Source of the DNA: Punica granatum
Taxonomy: Eukaryota > Streptophyta > Magnoliopsida > Myrtales > Lythraceae
Length of the DNA: 64,000 nucleotides
NCBI RefSeq assembly: GCF_007655135.1
Contig: NC_045134.1
Span: 20,236,568 to 20,300,567, forward strand
Direction of reading: 5' to 3'
In this document: positions 24,640-33,384 of the stretch, in pieces
How positions within the stretch are numbered: the stretch's first letter is position 1
Layout of the letters: the number at the start of each line of letters is the position of its first letter
Program-made: the position numbers and the translations under genes
Notes under the pieces: generated by a model
The model's input: only the letters and a program-made list of their open reading frames with translations
The model's database searches: none
What the model was told of the DNA's origin: nothing

Positions 24640-25628
24640 ACTAAGTTCATTGACTTGACTCTTAAGATCTGCTATGTCTTCCCTATGGGGTAGAACTATG
24701 ACTTCAGGAGCTTTCTCCAAGATTTCATCTTGACTTACAACAGACCCTTTATCAGAATAATCTTTAAGCCTAAGGCTCTCTAGACGATCTAGATTTTCAC
24801 GAATTCTACTGACTGTTAAAGGTTCAGAGATTGTTTCTGGAATTTGACTAGACGAGAAGAACTAGCTTCTTCGATTGCTGGCAAAGGTAGACGAGAAATT
24901 GGCTCTAACCTAGTGGAGGTTCTAGCGAATAATTCATCTATGACTATTTTGTCTTTGTTAATGAATTCTACAGAATGATGACTGTTAGACAAAGCATATG
25001 AGCATGCATAAGTTATGCTAAATGGAATATCAGCATCTTCCATAATATCTTTTCGTTCAAGTTCGAAAAGTAGACCAAGAGAATTGTTGAATTTAGACGA
25101 AGACAACGGAATAGCATAGTTGCAAGTAACATTAAACTTGACAACAGAATAACCAAGATCACCAGAAATTATTCCTATGACCTTTTCAGAATCCTTTGTC
25201 ATACGATTATCTATGACGACTATTTTGACTGGACAATGAATTCCTCTACGGAAAGTAGACTTAATCAAGATTTGTATGGTAGACACATGAATCCAACCTA
25301 TCTTGGATCTATCAGACTCTTTCATCTTCTTGATTCTTTCATTGACTTGTTCGGAATTGACTAAAGTTAGACACCTATCTCCCTTAGCTTCTCTAAGTTT
25401 GATTGGGAATTCTTCTAGGGTTCTTCCTAGACAGACTATGTTTTTACGACTGTGCAACAGACTCCCTAACAGACCTTTCTTAACCCTAGATCTAAAACCA
25501 GATCCATCTTTCAGGGTTATGACTCCATTTCTTTCGACTTCTGTTATCCTAGCATCTTCTATTAGAATATCAGTAGAATAATCTCCAGACTCTTCACGCA
25601 AAGATACTACAGAATATAAATCTTCCAT
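24640..25628 (-). pseudogene. viral movement protein, frameshifted copy
   Basis: Starts at 25628 exactly as the intact copy at 33385 and is identical in sequence for most of its length. One T is missing from a run of four at about 24843-24846, so the frame leaves the family sequence after residue 261 and stops at 24816. The remaining C-terminal third is present downstream in another frame, down to about 24640. The 30K-superfamily core is therefore complete but the C-terminus is replaced by nine unrelated residues. Confidence 0.85.
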
Positions 25629-25644
25629 GAATTCTCAGAATATT

Positions 25645-25803
25645 TCAGACTTCAATCAGATGAATTTCAAAGATTAAACCAGAGAATTCTCTAAGAATAT
25701 AATGAACGAATGCATGAGCATCATTATAAGATTCAAAAGAATAAACATTAAGAGTAGGAATGTTATCAGGACGAACAATCATAAATACTTCAAGAATAAA
25801 CAT
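25645..25803 (-). CDS. 52-codon viral ORF upstream of the movement gene, inverted copy
   Basis: Same 159-nt ORF as at 33210-33368, open in this copy too. It lies 16 nt before the movement protein start. See that entry for the description. Confidence 0.45.
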   Translation of the reverse strand: MFILEVFMIVRPDNIPTLNVYSFESYNDAHAFVHYILREFSGLIFEIHLIEV

Positions 25804-26039
25804 CGTAACACAGAATATGAATGAATTGATGATTCTTATTGATAGAATACTTAAACCTAATTTTGGGTCAAGCCCTGTGCTGGTTAAGCACGGAAACTAA
25901 GATAAGGAGAGGATGGGCTCCAGGGGACTACCTGTGACTCCGGCGGCGGCCTCCTGCCTGTGCCTCTGTCTTTGGTCTCACCCAACCTCTTACTCTCACT
26001 CACTTATTTAGCTCCCTTAAGACCGAGGGGAGCGACTCC

Positions 26040-26046
26040 TTATATA
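26040..26046 (-). promoter_or_regulatory. TATA box of the inverted viral promoter
   Basis: The minus strand reads CCCTATATAAGGAG, the same as 32962-32975. It would drive transcription leftward through the frameshifted movement gene into LTR-f. Confidence 0.65.
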
Positions 26047-26282
26047 GGGATAAAAGACGCATCTCAACCATTGATAAGCAACGGCTGAGATTCAGATCTA
26101 AAAATAAAGGTAAGTGGCCGACAAAAGGCGCACCAACCGAAAAGTAATGGATGACAACGGACAACGTGTCAGAGCCATAAAAGCAAAAGAGCTAGACGAC
26201 AAGGCCCTAGTGGCCGACACATACAGCTGTTACATAGCTGTAAGATTCCTTCAGACGTAAGGGATTACGTCAGTCTTCTATC

Positions 26283-27372
26283 GGTTCCAGCTCATCTTCA
26301 GAGACTCCTATTGGGCTGGACTCCTCCTTGGTTGGGCTTGATGACTCCTTGGGCTAGGACTGCAGCATTGGCATTTATGGTTGCCAACCCATTCGCCCTT
26401 GGCGCCCGAGAGATTATGACAGAGTTCGGCCCTGTTGCGGGGTTTACAGACTTCGAGATCTATAATAGGTCTCTCAAAGATTCTTAAAACCCGCTCCTGG
26501 GCTGCGTTCATCTTGAACTTTGGATTGCTTGGGTGTGAAACCAGAAGAATGGTGGCTGACTTGTAACGGACAGCCGTTTGTGCAGTCATGTTTTGAAGAC
26601 GTCTGCACAGACCAATGTAGTTGACTATATAATATCCGTCTCGGTTATCCTGACGGAGAGCTTCTGACGGACAAGAATCGATTGGTGGGAAGTTCATGTT
26701 GCTCTTCCCGATTGTTACGAGGTGGACTGCATCGATTGGGTCGTTTGAGACTGCTGTAACATCCTCCCCCCTCGGAAAAAATCCTGGATAAGAGGAAAGA
26801 TATTTGACGTAGATATCTTTGCTTTCAACGACTCCATGGCAGAACTTGGAGACTGCTTCCTTGAATCTACCATTGAACATCTTGAACTGTTCGTTGATAG
26901 ACTTGCCATTGGCGTAGATTGTGTCCACTAGACCGCTCATAAAGAACTCATAAACGGTCTCTGATGATGCTTCAGGTAGAATGATAGCCTTGGGGCCATA
27001 AGTATGACGCCAGACTGGATAGAAGCCCATAGACTTATAGGCCTCCTTGTACTCTACGAGCTGAGTGAAACGCCCGCGGTACTGCTCGACAGTTAAGACT
27101 TGCTTCTTTTCAAACTCCTCACGAGTTGGAATGCTTGAGATGGTGGGAACTCCTGCTGAAGAAGACTCACCATGGATTCTTCCAAGACTGCGTAGCTTGT
27201 TGATACCTTCCCTGTGAGGGAAAGGTGGCGTTGCAGCCTTAGCGGCAAAAGTATTGCCAGACTCCTTCAATGCATCCTTAGCAGACTCAAGAGTTTTATA
27301 ACTCTTGTGCACGATGTTTGGCTTCCCTGAGACATGTAGGGAGACTTTGTGCCATTCATCGTAGATGCCACG
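26283..27372 (-). pseudogene. viral transactivator (TAV), 5'-truncated and frameshifted copy
   Basis: The copy begins inside the viroplasmin/RNase H1-like domain (equivalent to codon 179 of the intact gene) because the inversion joint at 27372 removes the N-terminal third. The frame is open from 27312 to 26308. One A is missing from a run of three at about 26352, so the C-terminus ends RSHQAQPRRSPAQ instead of the acidic tail. A few amino-acid changes distinguish it from the intact copy (for example Cys to Tyr and Lys to Arg near the middle). Confidence 0.85.
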
Positions 27373-27407
27373 GTGACTAAGCTAGGCATGCAGTCGACGA
27401 AGATAAG

Positions 27408-28958
27408 ATGTCAGAAGTTTCTATAACTTCAAGCAAGAAGTCGAGTCGAAGAAAGACTAGGACTAGATCTGTCAGTCCAATCCGGTCTAGGTCTAGATCA
27501 AGGTCTAGAAAATCCAAGTCTAGGTCTCCTAGTATTCCGTCTCTTAAAGACAAAGCTTTCAATATGACTGAAGAGCAAGGTGATGTTATGTTTGCCTTCT
27601 CAGATGAAGAAGTCTTTGAACCTAGGTTCAACATAGGTCAAGAACGTAGTTTTCCAGCTACTAAGCGTAGGGATCGTCCTACAAAGAGAGAAGAAACTTT
27701 CATGGAAGAACACCGTGAAGGTAAGGATTCTGAATATAATAGAAATTTTGATAAGGATTTCTATAGTCAAGGTTTCTTTCAAGCAGGTGGAAAATGGAAG
27801 AAAGAAACTCCACAGAAGTATAGACTTCTGCGTACTGGCAATGCGAATTCTTTTGGAACAGTCTTAGATCTCGATTGTGTTGATGACAATGAAAGAGTCT
27901 TGTCTGATTGGGTCATGAAGACCAAATTAGAAGTCTCAATAGGAGAAGAATATTCTAAGTTGTCTAACAGAGAACTCTGGCAACTTTTGTTGCATAAAAC
28001 TCGTGGACAGGTACATCAGTATATGTCTATGATTTCCACTCTTATTAATTATGAAACTACTCCTTTTACTTCTTTCACTCGAAGTGAATTATGGAATCAT
28101 TTTGTCACTAACATTGAACGTGAGTTCATTGGTTCAGTCACAACAGGTGTTGGAGCAATCGAAAAGCAGCAGGAGCTTAAGCATAAGCTCAATAAATTAG
28201 AAATCTGTGATATGTGCTTTTTCAATTCTTTCTACTGTCAGTATAAGGAATATTACTACCAGTTAATAGAAGCCGCGGATATTACCGCTTATAGGAATCT
28301 TTTTATAGACAAACTTCCTTACCCAGTCTCTAGTGTTGTCAAGGAAAGATATGACCACGAAGTCGAGATAGGAGCAGTCTATCCAACTCTAGGTGGTATA
28401 GCGTCAATAGTCAAAAAACATATGGAAGAAGTCTGTCTTAGACGAAAAACAGAGTCTATGATGAAGAAGACTAGAATATGCTGTGGTCCAGAACAAGGAC
28501 TAGATATTCCGCAGCAGTATGGCTGTAGGAGCAAGTCTAGAAAAGTCTCTAGGAAATCTTCTAGAATTCCTAAGAAACGTTATCGTCTTAAGCGATATTC
28601 TGGCAATAGGCCACCATGGAAGAGTCGGTCTAAAAGACAAAACTGGAGAAGTCGAAAATTTTTTCGAAGGGGGGGAGGATTTAGAAAAACAAACCCTAAA
28701 AGAAGTCTAGATAAAAAGAAGTATTGCCCTGAGGGTAAGAAGACATGTCGTTGTTGGATCTGCAACGAAGAAGGTCATTATGCGAATGAATGCAGTCAGA
28801 AAAGGAATCGTAGTAACAATCGTGCCCAAGTATTCTTAGGTGTCATGTCTAGAAACTATGAGCCTATAGAGGATTCTGATTATGATTCTGACGAGTCTTA
28901 TTATGAGTTGATTACAGACTCAGAATATTCTGATTCGGAGTACTCCAGCGATGGCTAA
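27408..28958 (+). CDS. pararetroviral coat protein
   Basis: Intact 516-residue ORF. The N-terminus (residues 1-50) is Arg/Ser-rich with RSRSRSRSRKSKSRS, which resembles SR-protein domains and could serve nuclear import. The central capsid core is followed by a basic region (residues about 365-440) and a zinc knuckle CX2CX4HX4C at Cys449, Cys452, His457 and Cys462, the hallmark of caulimovirid coat proteins. The C-terminal 30 residues are strongly acidic (Asp/Glu/Ser/Tyr). The protein would assemble the particle and bind pregenomic RNA. The stop overlaps the start of the polymerase ORF by 8 nt. No promoter is seen directly upstream; the inversion joint lies 35 bp before the ATG. Confidence 0.85.
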   Translation: MSEVSITSSKKSSRRKTRTRSVSPIRSRSRSRSRKSKSRSPSIPSLKDKAFNMTEEQGDVMFAFSDEEVFEPRFNIGQERSFPATKRRDRPTKREETFMEEHREGKDSEYNRNFDKDFYSQGFFQAGGKWKKETPQKYRLLRTGNANSFGTVLDLDCVDDNERVLSDWVMKTKLEVSIGEEYSKLSNRELWQLLLHKTRGQVHQYMSMISTLINYETTPFTSFTRSELWNHFVTNIEREFIGSVTTGVGAIEKQQELKHKLNKLEICDMCFFNSFYCQYKEYYYQLIEAADITAYRNLFIDKLPYPVSSVVKERYDHEVEIGAVYPTLGGIASIVKKHMEEVCLRRKTESMMKKTRICCGPEQGLDIPQQYGCRSKSRKVSRKSSRIPKKRYRLKRYSGNRPPWKSRSKRQNWRSRKFFRRGGGFRKTNPKRSLDKKKYCPEGKKTCRCWICNEEGHYANECSQKRNRSNNRAQVFLGVMSRNYEPIEDSDYDSDESYYELITDSEYSDSEYSSDG

Positions 28959-31116
28959 GGAGAACCCCAACGCAACATTCATTCAGGTTAGAATTCTTAA
29001 TAAAACAATCATGGCTTACATTGACACAGGTGCGAGCGTGTGTTTCGGCAAGCCCAGTCTGCTTCCAGGTAAATACTGGAAACCTATGGAATATCCTTTA
29101 GAGATAGCAATCGCTGATAAGTCTGTCCTTAGGATAATTCATAGAGCAGAATTCGTCAATTTAGTCATTCAGGAGACTAGGTTTCCAACTCCTAGTATCT
29201 ATCGTCATGATTCTGGCATGGATCTAATCATAGGAAATAATTTCCTTAGGTTATATCAGCCTTTTGTCCAACGGACTAAGTTCGTAGAACTAACGTGTCC
29301 TACTCTAGATAATCAAAAGAAAAGAGTCGTTCAAATTCCAATCTACCATAGTAATAGAGTAAAGCAACTTAGGTTGTTACATTATCTGTCTAGTTCCATT
29401 AAGGAAATAGAAAATGATATAGTCTCGGCTGAAATAGATCAGCTTTTAGATGCAATCACTAGTGAAAACCCACTAGACCAGTCTAAAAATAGAAATAGAA
29501 TGCTCGTAGAAATCAAGCTTAAGGATCCTTTGAAAGAAGTCAAAGTCCCTAATAACATTCCTTACACCATCAAGGATGTAGAAGAATTCAAGGAAGAATG
29601 CAAGCAACTCTTAGAGTTAGGAGTCATTCGTCCTAGTAAAAGTCGCCATAGTGCACCAGCATTCTACGTAGAAAATCATAATGAACTAAAACGCGGTAAA
29701 AGGCGTATGGTCATTAACTATAAACGCATGAACGAAGCTACTTTCGGTGATGCGTACAGTCTTCCTAGAAAGGATTACATTCTAGCTAAGCTAAAAGGAT
29801 GTCAATGGTTTAGCACTCTAGATGCCAAGTCAGGTTATTGGCAAATCCGTCTAGAAGAGTCTACTAAGGAGTTAACAGCTTTTACTTGTCCTCCTCAGAA
29901 GCAGTATGAATTCAATGTCTTACCTTTTGGTCTTAAGCAGGCACCATCAATCTACCAGCGTTTCATGGATGAAAATCTAGCAGGTTTAGATTCTTTCTGT
30001 TTAGCATATATAGATGATATTATCATCTTTTCAAAAGGAAGTCTTGAAAATCATAGAAATCATCTTAAAACAGTTTTAAAACGATGTTTTAACAAAGGAA
30101 TCATTATTTCGAAAAAGAAAGCAATTCTTTGTAAAAAAGAAATCGATTTTCTTGGTTTAACAATCAAGCAAAATGGAGATTTTAGTCTTCAACCACATAT
30201 TCTTGAAAAACTAAATCTCTTTCCTGATAAAATGGAAGATAGAAAGCAGTTGCAACGTTTTCTTGGTAGTCTAAACTACATTTCTGACCAGGGATGGTTG
30301 AAAGACCTATCCAAGGCTAGAAAAAGTCTTCAAGAAAAACTTTCTGAAAAAAGAGTCTGGACTTGGTCTGAAAAGGATTCTGAAAACGTTCGATATTTGA
30401 AATCTATTTGTAAAAATCTTCCACCTCTTTATAATCCATCAAATGAAGATTTGATTATTATTTCTACTGACGCAAGTGGAGACACTTGGTCCGGAACGAT
30501 GACCGCCGTCATCGGTAAAGCATTCGATATCGATTCTAAGGATTTCCTCTCTCTTTTGAGGATGAAATCCTATGACGAGGGTAATCCTCTGTCAGTCTTG
30601 GCTTCGGCCTATCGGACACCGTGCTCCGTTAACACGAGACAATTCCTTGGCTTATTTCCATTAAGGTTAAGCCCTGGTCCCTTGTGTCTAAACAAGGACG
30701 ATAGAAGTCTTCCGTCTTCGGACGCTGAATCTCTGCGGTTGCGGAAACAATCGCGTCCCTTGGGGACTATGCATGCTAACTTAGCTTCTTCCTTGCAGGA
30801 ACGTCTGTGTAAATATGTTTGCGGTTCTTTTTCAAAGACCGAACAGAATTACACTACTCATGAGCGCGAGCTCCTAGCAGTCATTAAAACTCTCAAGAAA
30901 TGGCGTGTTGAACTTCTTCCCAGGAAGTTTATTCTTAGAACTGATAGCAGTTATGTTACTCGGTTCAGGCATCTTAAAGGATTCAAGCAGGGATACAATC
31001 AAGGACGTCTCATTCGATGGCAACTAGAACTTGAGCCATACACTTTCGTGGAACAACACGTAAAAGGAAGCGACAACATTCTTCCCGATACCCTAACTCG
31101 GGAATGGAAGCCTTGA
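28951..31116 (+). CDS. pararetroviral polymerase: aspartic protease, reverse transcriptase, RNase H
   Basis: Intact 721-residue ORF. Protease: IDTGAS with catalytic Asp25. Reverse transcriptase (about residues 190-420) has the DAKSGYWQI block and the catalytic YIDD at 353-356. RNase H starts at STDAS with Asp507 and continues with HERELLAV and RTDSSY. Between Asp507 and the next conserved block lie about 90 extra residues encoded by 30515-30784, which have no counterpart in the family and a different composition. No integrase domain is present, as usual in Caulimoviridae. The product would process the polyprotein and copy pregenomic RNA into DNA in the cytoplasm. The stop overlaps the transactivator start by 13 nt. 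Confidence 0.9.
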   Translation: MAKENPNATFIQVRILNKTIMAYIDTGASVCFGKPSLLPGKYWKPMEYPLEIAIADKSVLRIIHRAEFVNLVIQETRFPTPSIYRHDSGMDLIIGNNFLRLYQPFVQRTKFVELTCPTLDNQKKRVVQIPIYHSNRVKQLRLLHYLSSSIKEIENDIVSAEIDQLLDAITSENPLDQSKNRNRMLVEIKLKDPLKEVKVPNNIPYTIKDVEEFKEECKQLLELGVIRPSKSRHSAPAFYVENHNELKRGKRRMVINYKRMNEATFGDAYSLPRKDYILAKLKGCQWFSTLDAKSGYWQIRLEESTKELTAFTCPPQKQYEFNVLPFGLKQAPSIYQRFMDENLAGLDSFCLAYIDDIIIFSKGSLENHRNHLKTVLKRCFNKGIIISKKKAILCKKEIDFLGLTIKQNGDFSLQPHILEKLNLFPDKMEDRKQLQRFLGSLNYISDQGWLKDLSKARKSLQEKLSEKRVWTWSEKDSENVRYLKSICKNLPPLYNPSNEDLIIISTDASGDTWSGTMTAVIGKAFDIDSKDFLSLLRMKSYDEGNPLSVLASAYRTPCSVNTRQFLGLFPLRLSPGPLCLNKDDRSLPSSDAESLRLRKQSRPLGTMHANLASSLQERLCKYVCGSFSKTEQNYTTHERELLAVIKTLKKWRVELLPRKFILRTDSSYVTRFRHLKGFKQGYNQGRLIRWQLELEPYTFVEQHVKGSDNILPDTLTREWKP
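30515..30784 (+). other. 270-nt in-frame insert in the RNase H region, bounded by GT and AG
   Basis: The segment starts GTAAAG and ends CTAACTTAG, is exactly 90 codons long and open, and is richer in G+C than its surroundings. Without it the spacing of RNase H motifs would be normal. It could be an unusual intron, an inserted foreign piece or a lineage-specific domain. The branch-like CTAAC lies too close to the AG for a standard plant intron. A better-looking acceptor (TTGCAG at 30798) would put the downstream part out of frame. Confidence 0.5.
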
Positions 31117-32741
31117 AGGCTCTCGATGATGTCGTGGCCACTAAAATGGCTACGATTGAAGCACTCATGAAAGAAGTCGAAAGCATCCAGCTTCAAAAGG
31201 AGCAGCTTGCCAAGGTTCTTGGCATCGAAGTCGAAAAGAAGTCTCTCCCAGCTGAGACTTTGAAGGAATCTACAAAGGAAAATATTCAGGAATCAATCCC
31301 TGAATACATCCAGCAGTCTGCTAACCAGCGCAGGAAAGAAGTCGGAGAACAAGGAACATCTTCCTTCATTCCAAAGGAATCTCCTGTCCAACCTAAAAAG
31401 AGATGGGCTGACCAATCTGATGACGAGTCAGAAGTAACTGAGTCCAAGCTCTCAGTTACCCGCAAGGAGTCAGTAGAAGAGTCCAAGCTCTCTTCTACCC
31501 GCTTTGATGAGTCAGTTGCCGGGTCCAAGCTCCCAGCAACCAGCACAGCAGTCTCTGTAGAGACCGTCCTTCCAGATGAATCTCTCTGGCAGCATGCCAA
31601 AGCAAAGAAATTCTACGTCATATTCAATGGTCCAATGCGTGGCATCTACGATGAATGGCACAAAGTCTCCCTACATGTCTCAGGGAAGCCAAACATCGTG
31701 CACAAGAGTTATAAAACTCTTGAGTCTGCTAAGGATGCATTGAAGGAGTCTGGCAATACTTTTGCCGCTAAGGCTGCAACGCCACCTTTCCCTCACAGGG
31801 AAGGTATCAACAAGCTACGCAGTCTTGGAAGAATCCATGGTGAGTCTTCTTCAGCAGGAGTTCCCACCATCTCAAGCATTCCAACTCGTGAGGAGTTTGA
31901 AAAGAAGCAAGTCTTAACTGTCGAGCAGTACCGCGGGCGTTTCACTCAGCTCGTAGAGTACAAGGAGGCCTATAAGTCTATGGGCTTCTATCCAGTCTGG
32001 CGTCATACTTATGGCCCCAAGGCTATCATTCTACCTGAAGCATCATCAGAGACCGTTTATGAGTTCTTTATGAGCGGTCTAGTGGACACAATCTACGCCA
32101 ATGGCAAGTCTATCAACGAACAGTTCAAGATGTTCAATGGTAGATTCAAGGAAGCAGTCTCCAAGTTCTGCCATGGAGTCGTTGAAAGCAAAGATATCTA
32201 CGTCAAATGTCTTTCCTCTTATCCAGGATTTTTTCCGAAGGGGGAGGATGTTACAGCAGTCTCAAACGACCCAATCGATGCAGTCCACCTCGTAACAATC
32301 GGGAAGAGCAACATGAACTTCCCACCAATCGATTCTTGTCCGTCAGAAGCTCTCCGTCAGGATAACCGAGACGGATATTATATAGTCAACTACATTGGTC
32401 TGTGCAGACGTCTTCAAAACATGACTGCACAAACGGCTGTCCGTTACAAGTCAGCCACCATTCTTCTGGTTTCACACCCAAGCAATCCAAAGTTCAAGAT
32501 GAACGCAGCCCAGGAGCGGGTTTTAAGAGTCTTTGAGAGACCTATTATAGATCTCGAAGTCTGTAAACCCCGCAACAGGGCCGAACTCTGTCATAATCTC
32601 TCGGGCGCCAAGGGCGAATGGGTTGGCAACCATAAATGCCAATGCTGCAGTCCTAGCCCAAAGGAGTCATCAAGCCCAACCAAGGAGGAGTCCAGCCCAA
32701 TAGGAGTCTCTGAAGATGAGCTGGAACCGATAGAAGACTGA
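31104..32741 (+). CDS. pararetroviral transactivator / viroplasmin (TAV)
   Basis: Intact 545-residue ORF. Residues 1-60 look helical and charged, then comes a Ser/Thr-rich linker with three repeats of an ESKLS/GSKLP motif (about 110-150). Residues about 165-215 form the caulimovirus viroplasmin domain (RNase H1 N-terminal-like fold), with KKFYVIFNGPMRGIYDEWHK. A long central region follows, then a His/Cys cluster (about 505-515, NHKCQCC) and an acidic tail. In relatives TAV forms inclusion bodies and allows translation of downstream ORFs on the polycistronic RNA. The stop codon overlaps the first TGACG of an as-1-like element. Confidence 0.85.
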   Translation: MEALKALDDVVATKMATIEALMKEVESIQLQKEQLAKVLGIEVEKKSLPAETLKESTKENIQESIPEYIQQSANQRRKEVGEQGTSSFIPKESPVQPKKRWADQSDDESEVTESKLSVTRKESVEESKLSSTRFDESVAGSKLPATSTAVSVETVLPDESLWQHAKAKKFYVIFNGPMRGIYDEWHKVSLHVSGKPNIVHKSYKTLESAKDALKESGNTFAAKAATPPFPHREGINKLRSLGRIHGESSSAGVPTISSIPTREEFEKKQVLTVEQYRGRFTQLVEYKEAYKSMGFYPVWRHTYGPKAIILPEASSETVYEFFMSGLVDTIYANGKSINEQFKMFNGRFKEAVSKFCHGVVESKDIYVKCLSSYPGFFPKGEDVTAVSNDPIDAVHLVTIGKSNMNFPPIDSCPSEALRQDNRDGYYIVNYIGLCRRLQNMTAQTAVRYKSATILLVSHPSNPKFKMNAAQERVLRVFERPIIDLEVCKPRNRAELCHNLSGAKGEWVGNHKCQCCSPSPKESSSPTKEESSPIGVSEDELEPIED

Positions 32742-32760
32742 CGTAATCCCTTACGTCTGA
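32739..32760 (+). promoter_or_regulatory. as-1-like TGACG palindrome
   Basis: TGACGTAA and TTACGTCTGA face each other across four bases. This is the TGACGTAA-type target of plant TGA bZIP factors, known from caulimovirus promoters. It lies about 205 bp upstream of the TATA box, farther than in the classical case. The same element occurs inverted at about 26262-26283. Confidence 0.6.
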
Positions 32761-33209
32761 AGGAATCTTACAGCTATGTAACAGCTGTATGTGTCGGCCA
32801 CTAGGGCCTTGTCGTCTAGCTCTTTTGCTTTTATGGCTCTGACACGTTGTCCGTTGTCATCCATTACTTTTCGGTTGGTGCGCCTTTTGTCGGCCACTTA
32901 CCTTTATTTTTAGATCTGAATCTCAGCCGTTGCTTATCAATGGTTGAGATGCGTCTTTTATCCCTATATAAGGAGTCGCTCCCCGTCGGTCTTAAGGGAG
33001 CTAAATAAGTGAGTGAGAGTAAGAGGTTGGGTGAGACCAAAGACAGAGGCACAGGCAGGAGGCCGCCGCCGGAGTCACAGGTAGTCCCCTGGAGCCCATC
33101 CTCTCCTTATCTTAGTTTCCGTGCTTAACCAGCACAGGGCTTGACCCAAAATTAGGTTTAAGTATTCTATCAATAAGAATCATCAATTTCATTCATATTC
33201 TGTGTTACG
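32742..33209 (+). promoter_or_regulatory. viral intergenic region and leader
   Basis: Holds the promoter elements and a leader of about 200 nt. The leader contains a GC-rich segment (33055-33075) in an AT-rich setting and several A-rich AATAAG-like stretches (33004, 33172) that could act in polyadenylation. No classical AATAAA was found. A full, long stem-loop as in caulimovirus leaders could not be verified by eye. Confidence 0.5.
32965..32971 (+). promoter_or_regulatory. TATA box of the viral promoter
   Basis: TATATAA in the context CCCTATATAAGGAGTCGCTC, in the only long non-coding region of the viral arm (32742-33209). It is the likely TATA box of the pregenomic RNA promoter; transcription should start about 30 bp downstream. 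Confidence 0.7.
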
Positions 33210-33368
33210 ATGTTTATTCTTGAAGTATTTATGATTGTTCGTCCTGATAACATTCCTACTCTTAATGTTTATTCTTTTGAATCTTATAATGATGCTCATG
33301 CATTCGTTCATTATATTCTTAGAGAATTCTCTGGTTTAATCTTTGAAATTCATCTGATTGAAGTCTGA
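33210..33368 (+). CDS. small viral ORF (52 residues) upstream of the movement protein
   Basis: ATG at 33210, TGA at 33366-33368, 16 nt before the movement gene. The product starts MFILEVFMIVRPDNIPTLN and contains FESYNDAHAFVHYILREF; it is rich in Phe, Ile and Glu and has no signal peptide. It sits where some caulimovirids carry a small ORF VII. The same frame is fully open in the inverted copy. No family match recognised; it may act only as an upstream ORF in translation. Confidence 0.5.
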   Translation: MFILEVFMIVRPDNIPTLNVYSFESYNDAHAFVHYILREFSGLIFEIHLIEV

Positions 33369-33384
33369 AATATTCTGAGAATTC

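Larger units (their letters stand above)
24247..27372 (-). repeat. inverted arm of the pararetrovirus
   Basis: The sequence equals the reverse complement of 35397-31638 with a handful of single-base changes. Bases equivalent to about 34637-35265 are deleted, the joint at about 24381 showing a 3-bp ATT microhomology. Two 1-bp deletions in short homopolymers (about 24845 and 26352) frameshift the movement and transactivator genes. At 27372 the copy switches directly to the start of the plus-oriented arm, 35 bp before the coat protein ATG. Confidence 0.9.

Noticed and set aside
27377..27634. Minus-strand Asp/Leu-rich ORF opposite the coat protein start
   Set aside because: It is only the antisense of the Arg/Ser repeat.
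30515..30798. Standard intron in the viral polymerase using the TTGCAG acceptor at 30798
   Set aside because: Splicing 30515-30798 removes 284 nt and shifts the frame, creating an early stop; only the weaker AG at 30784 keeps the frame.
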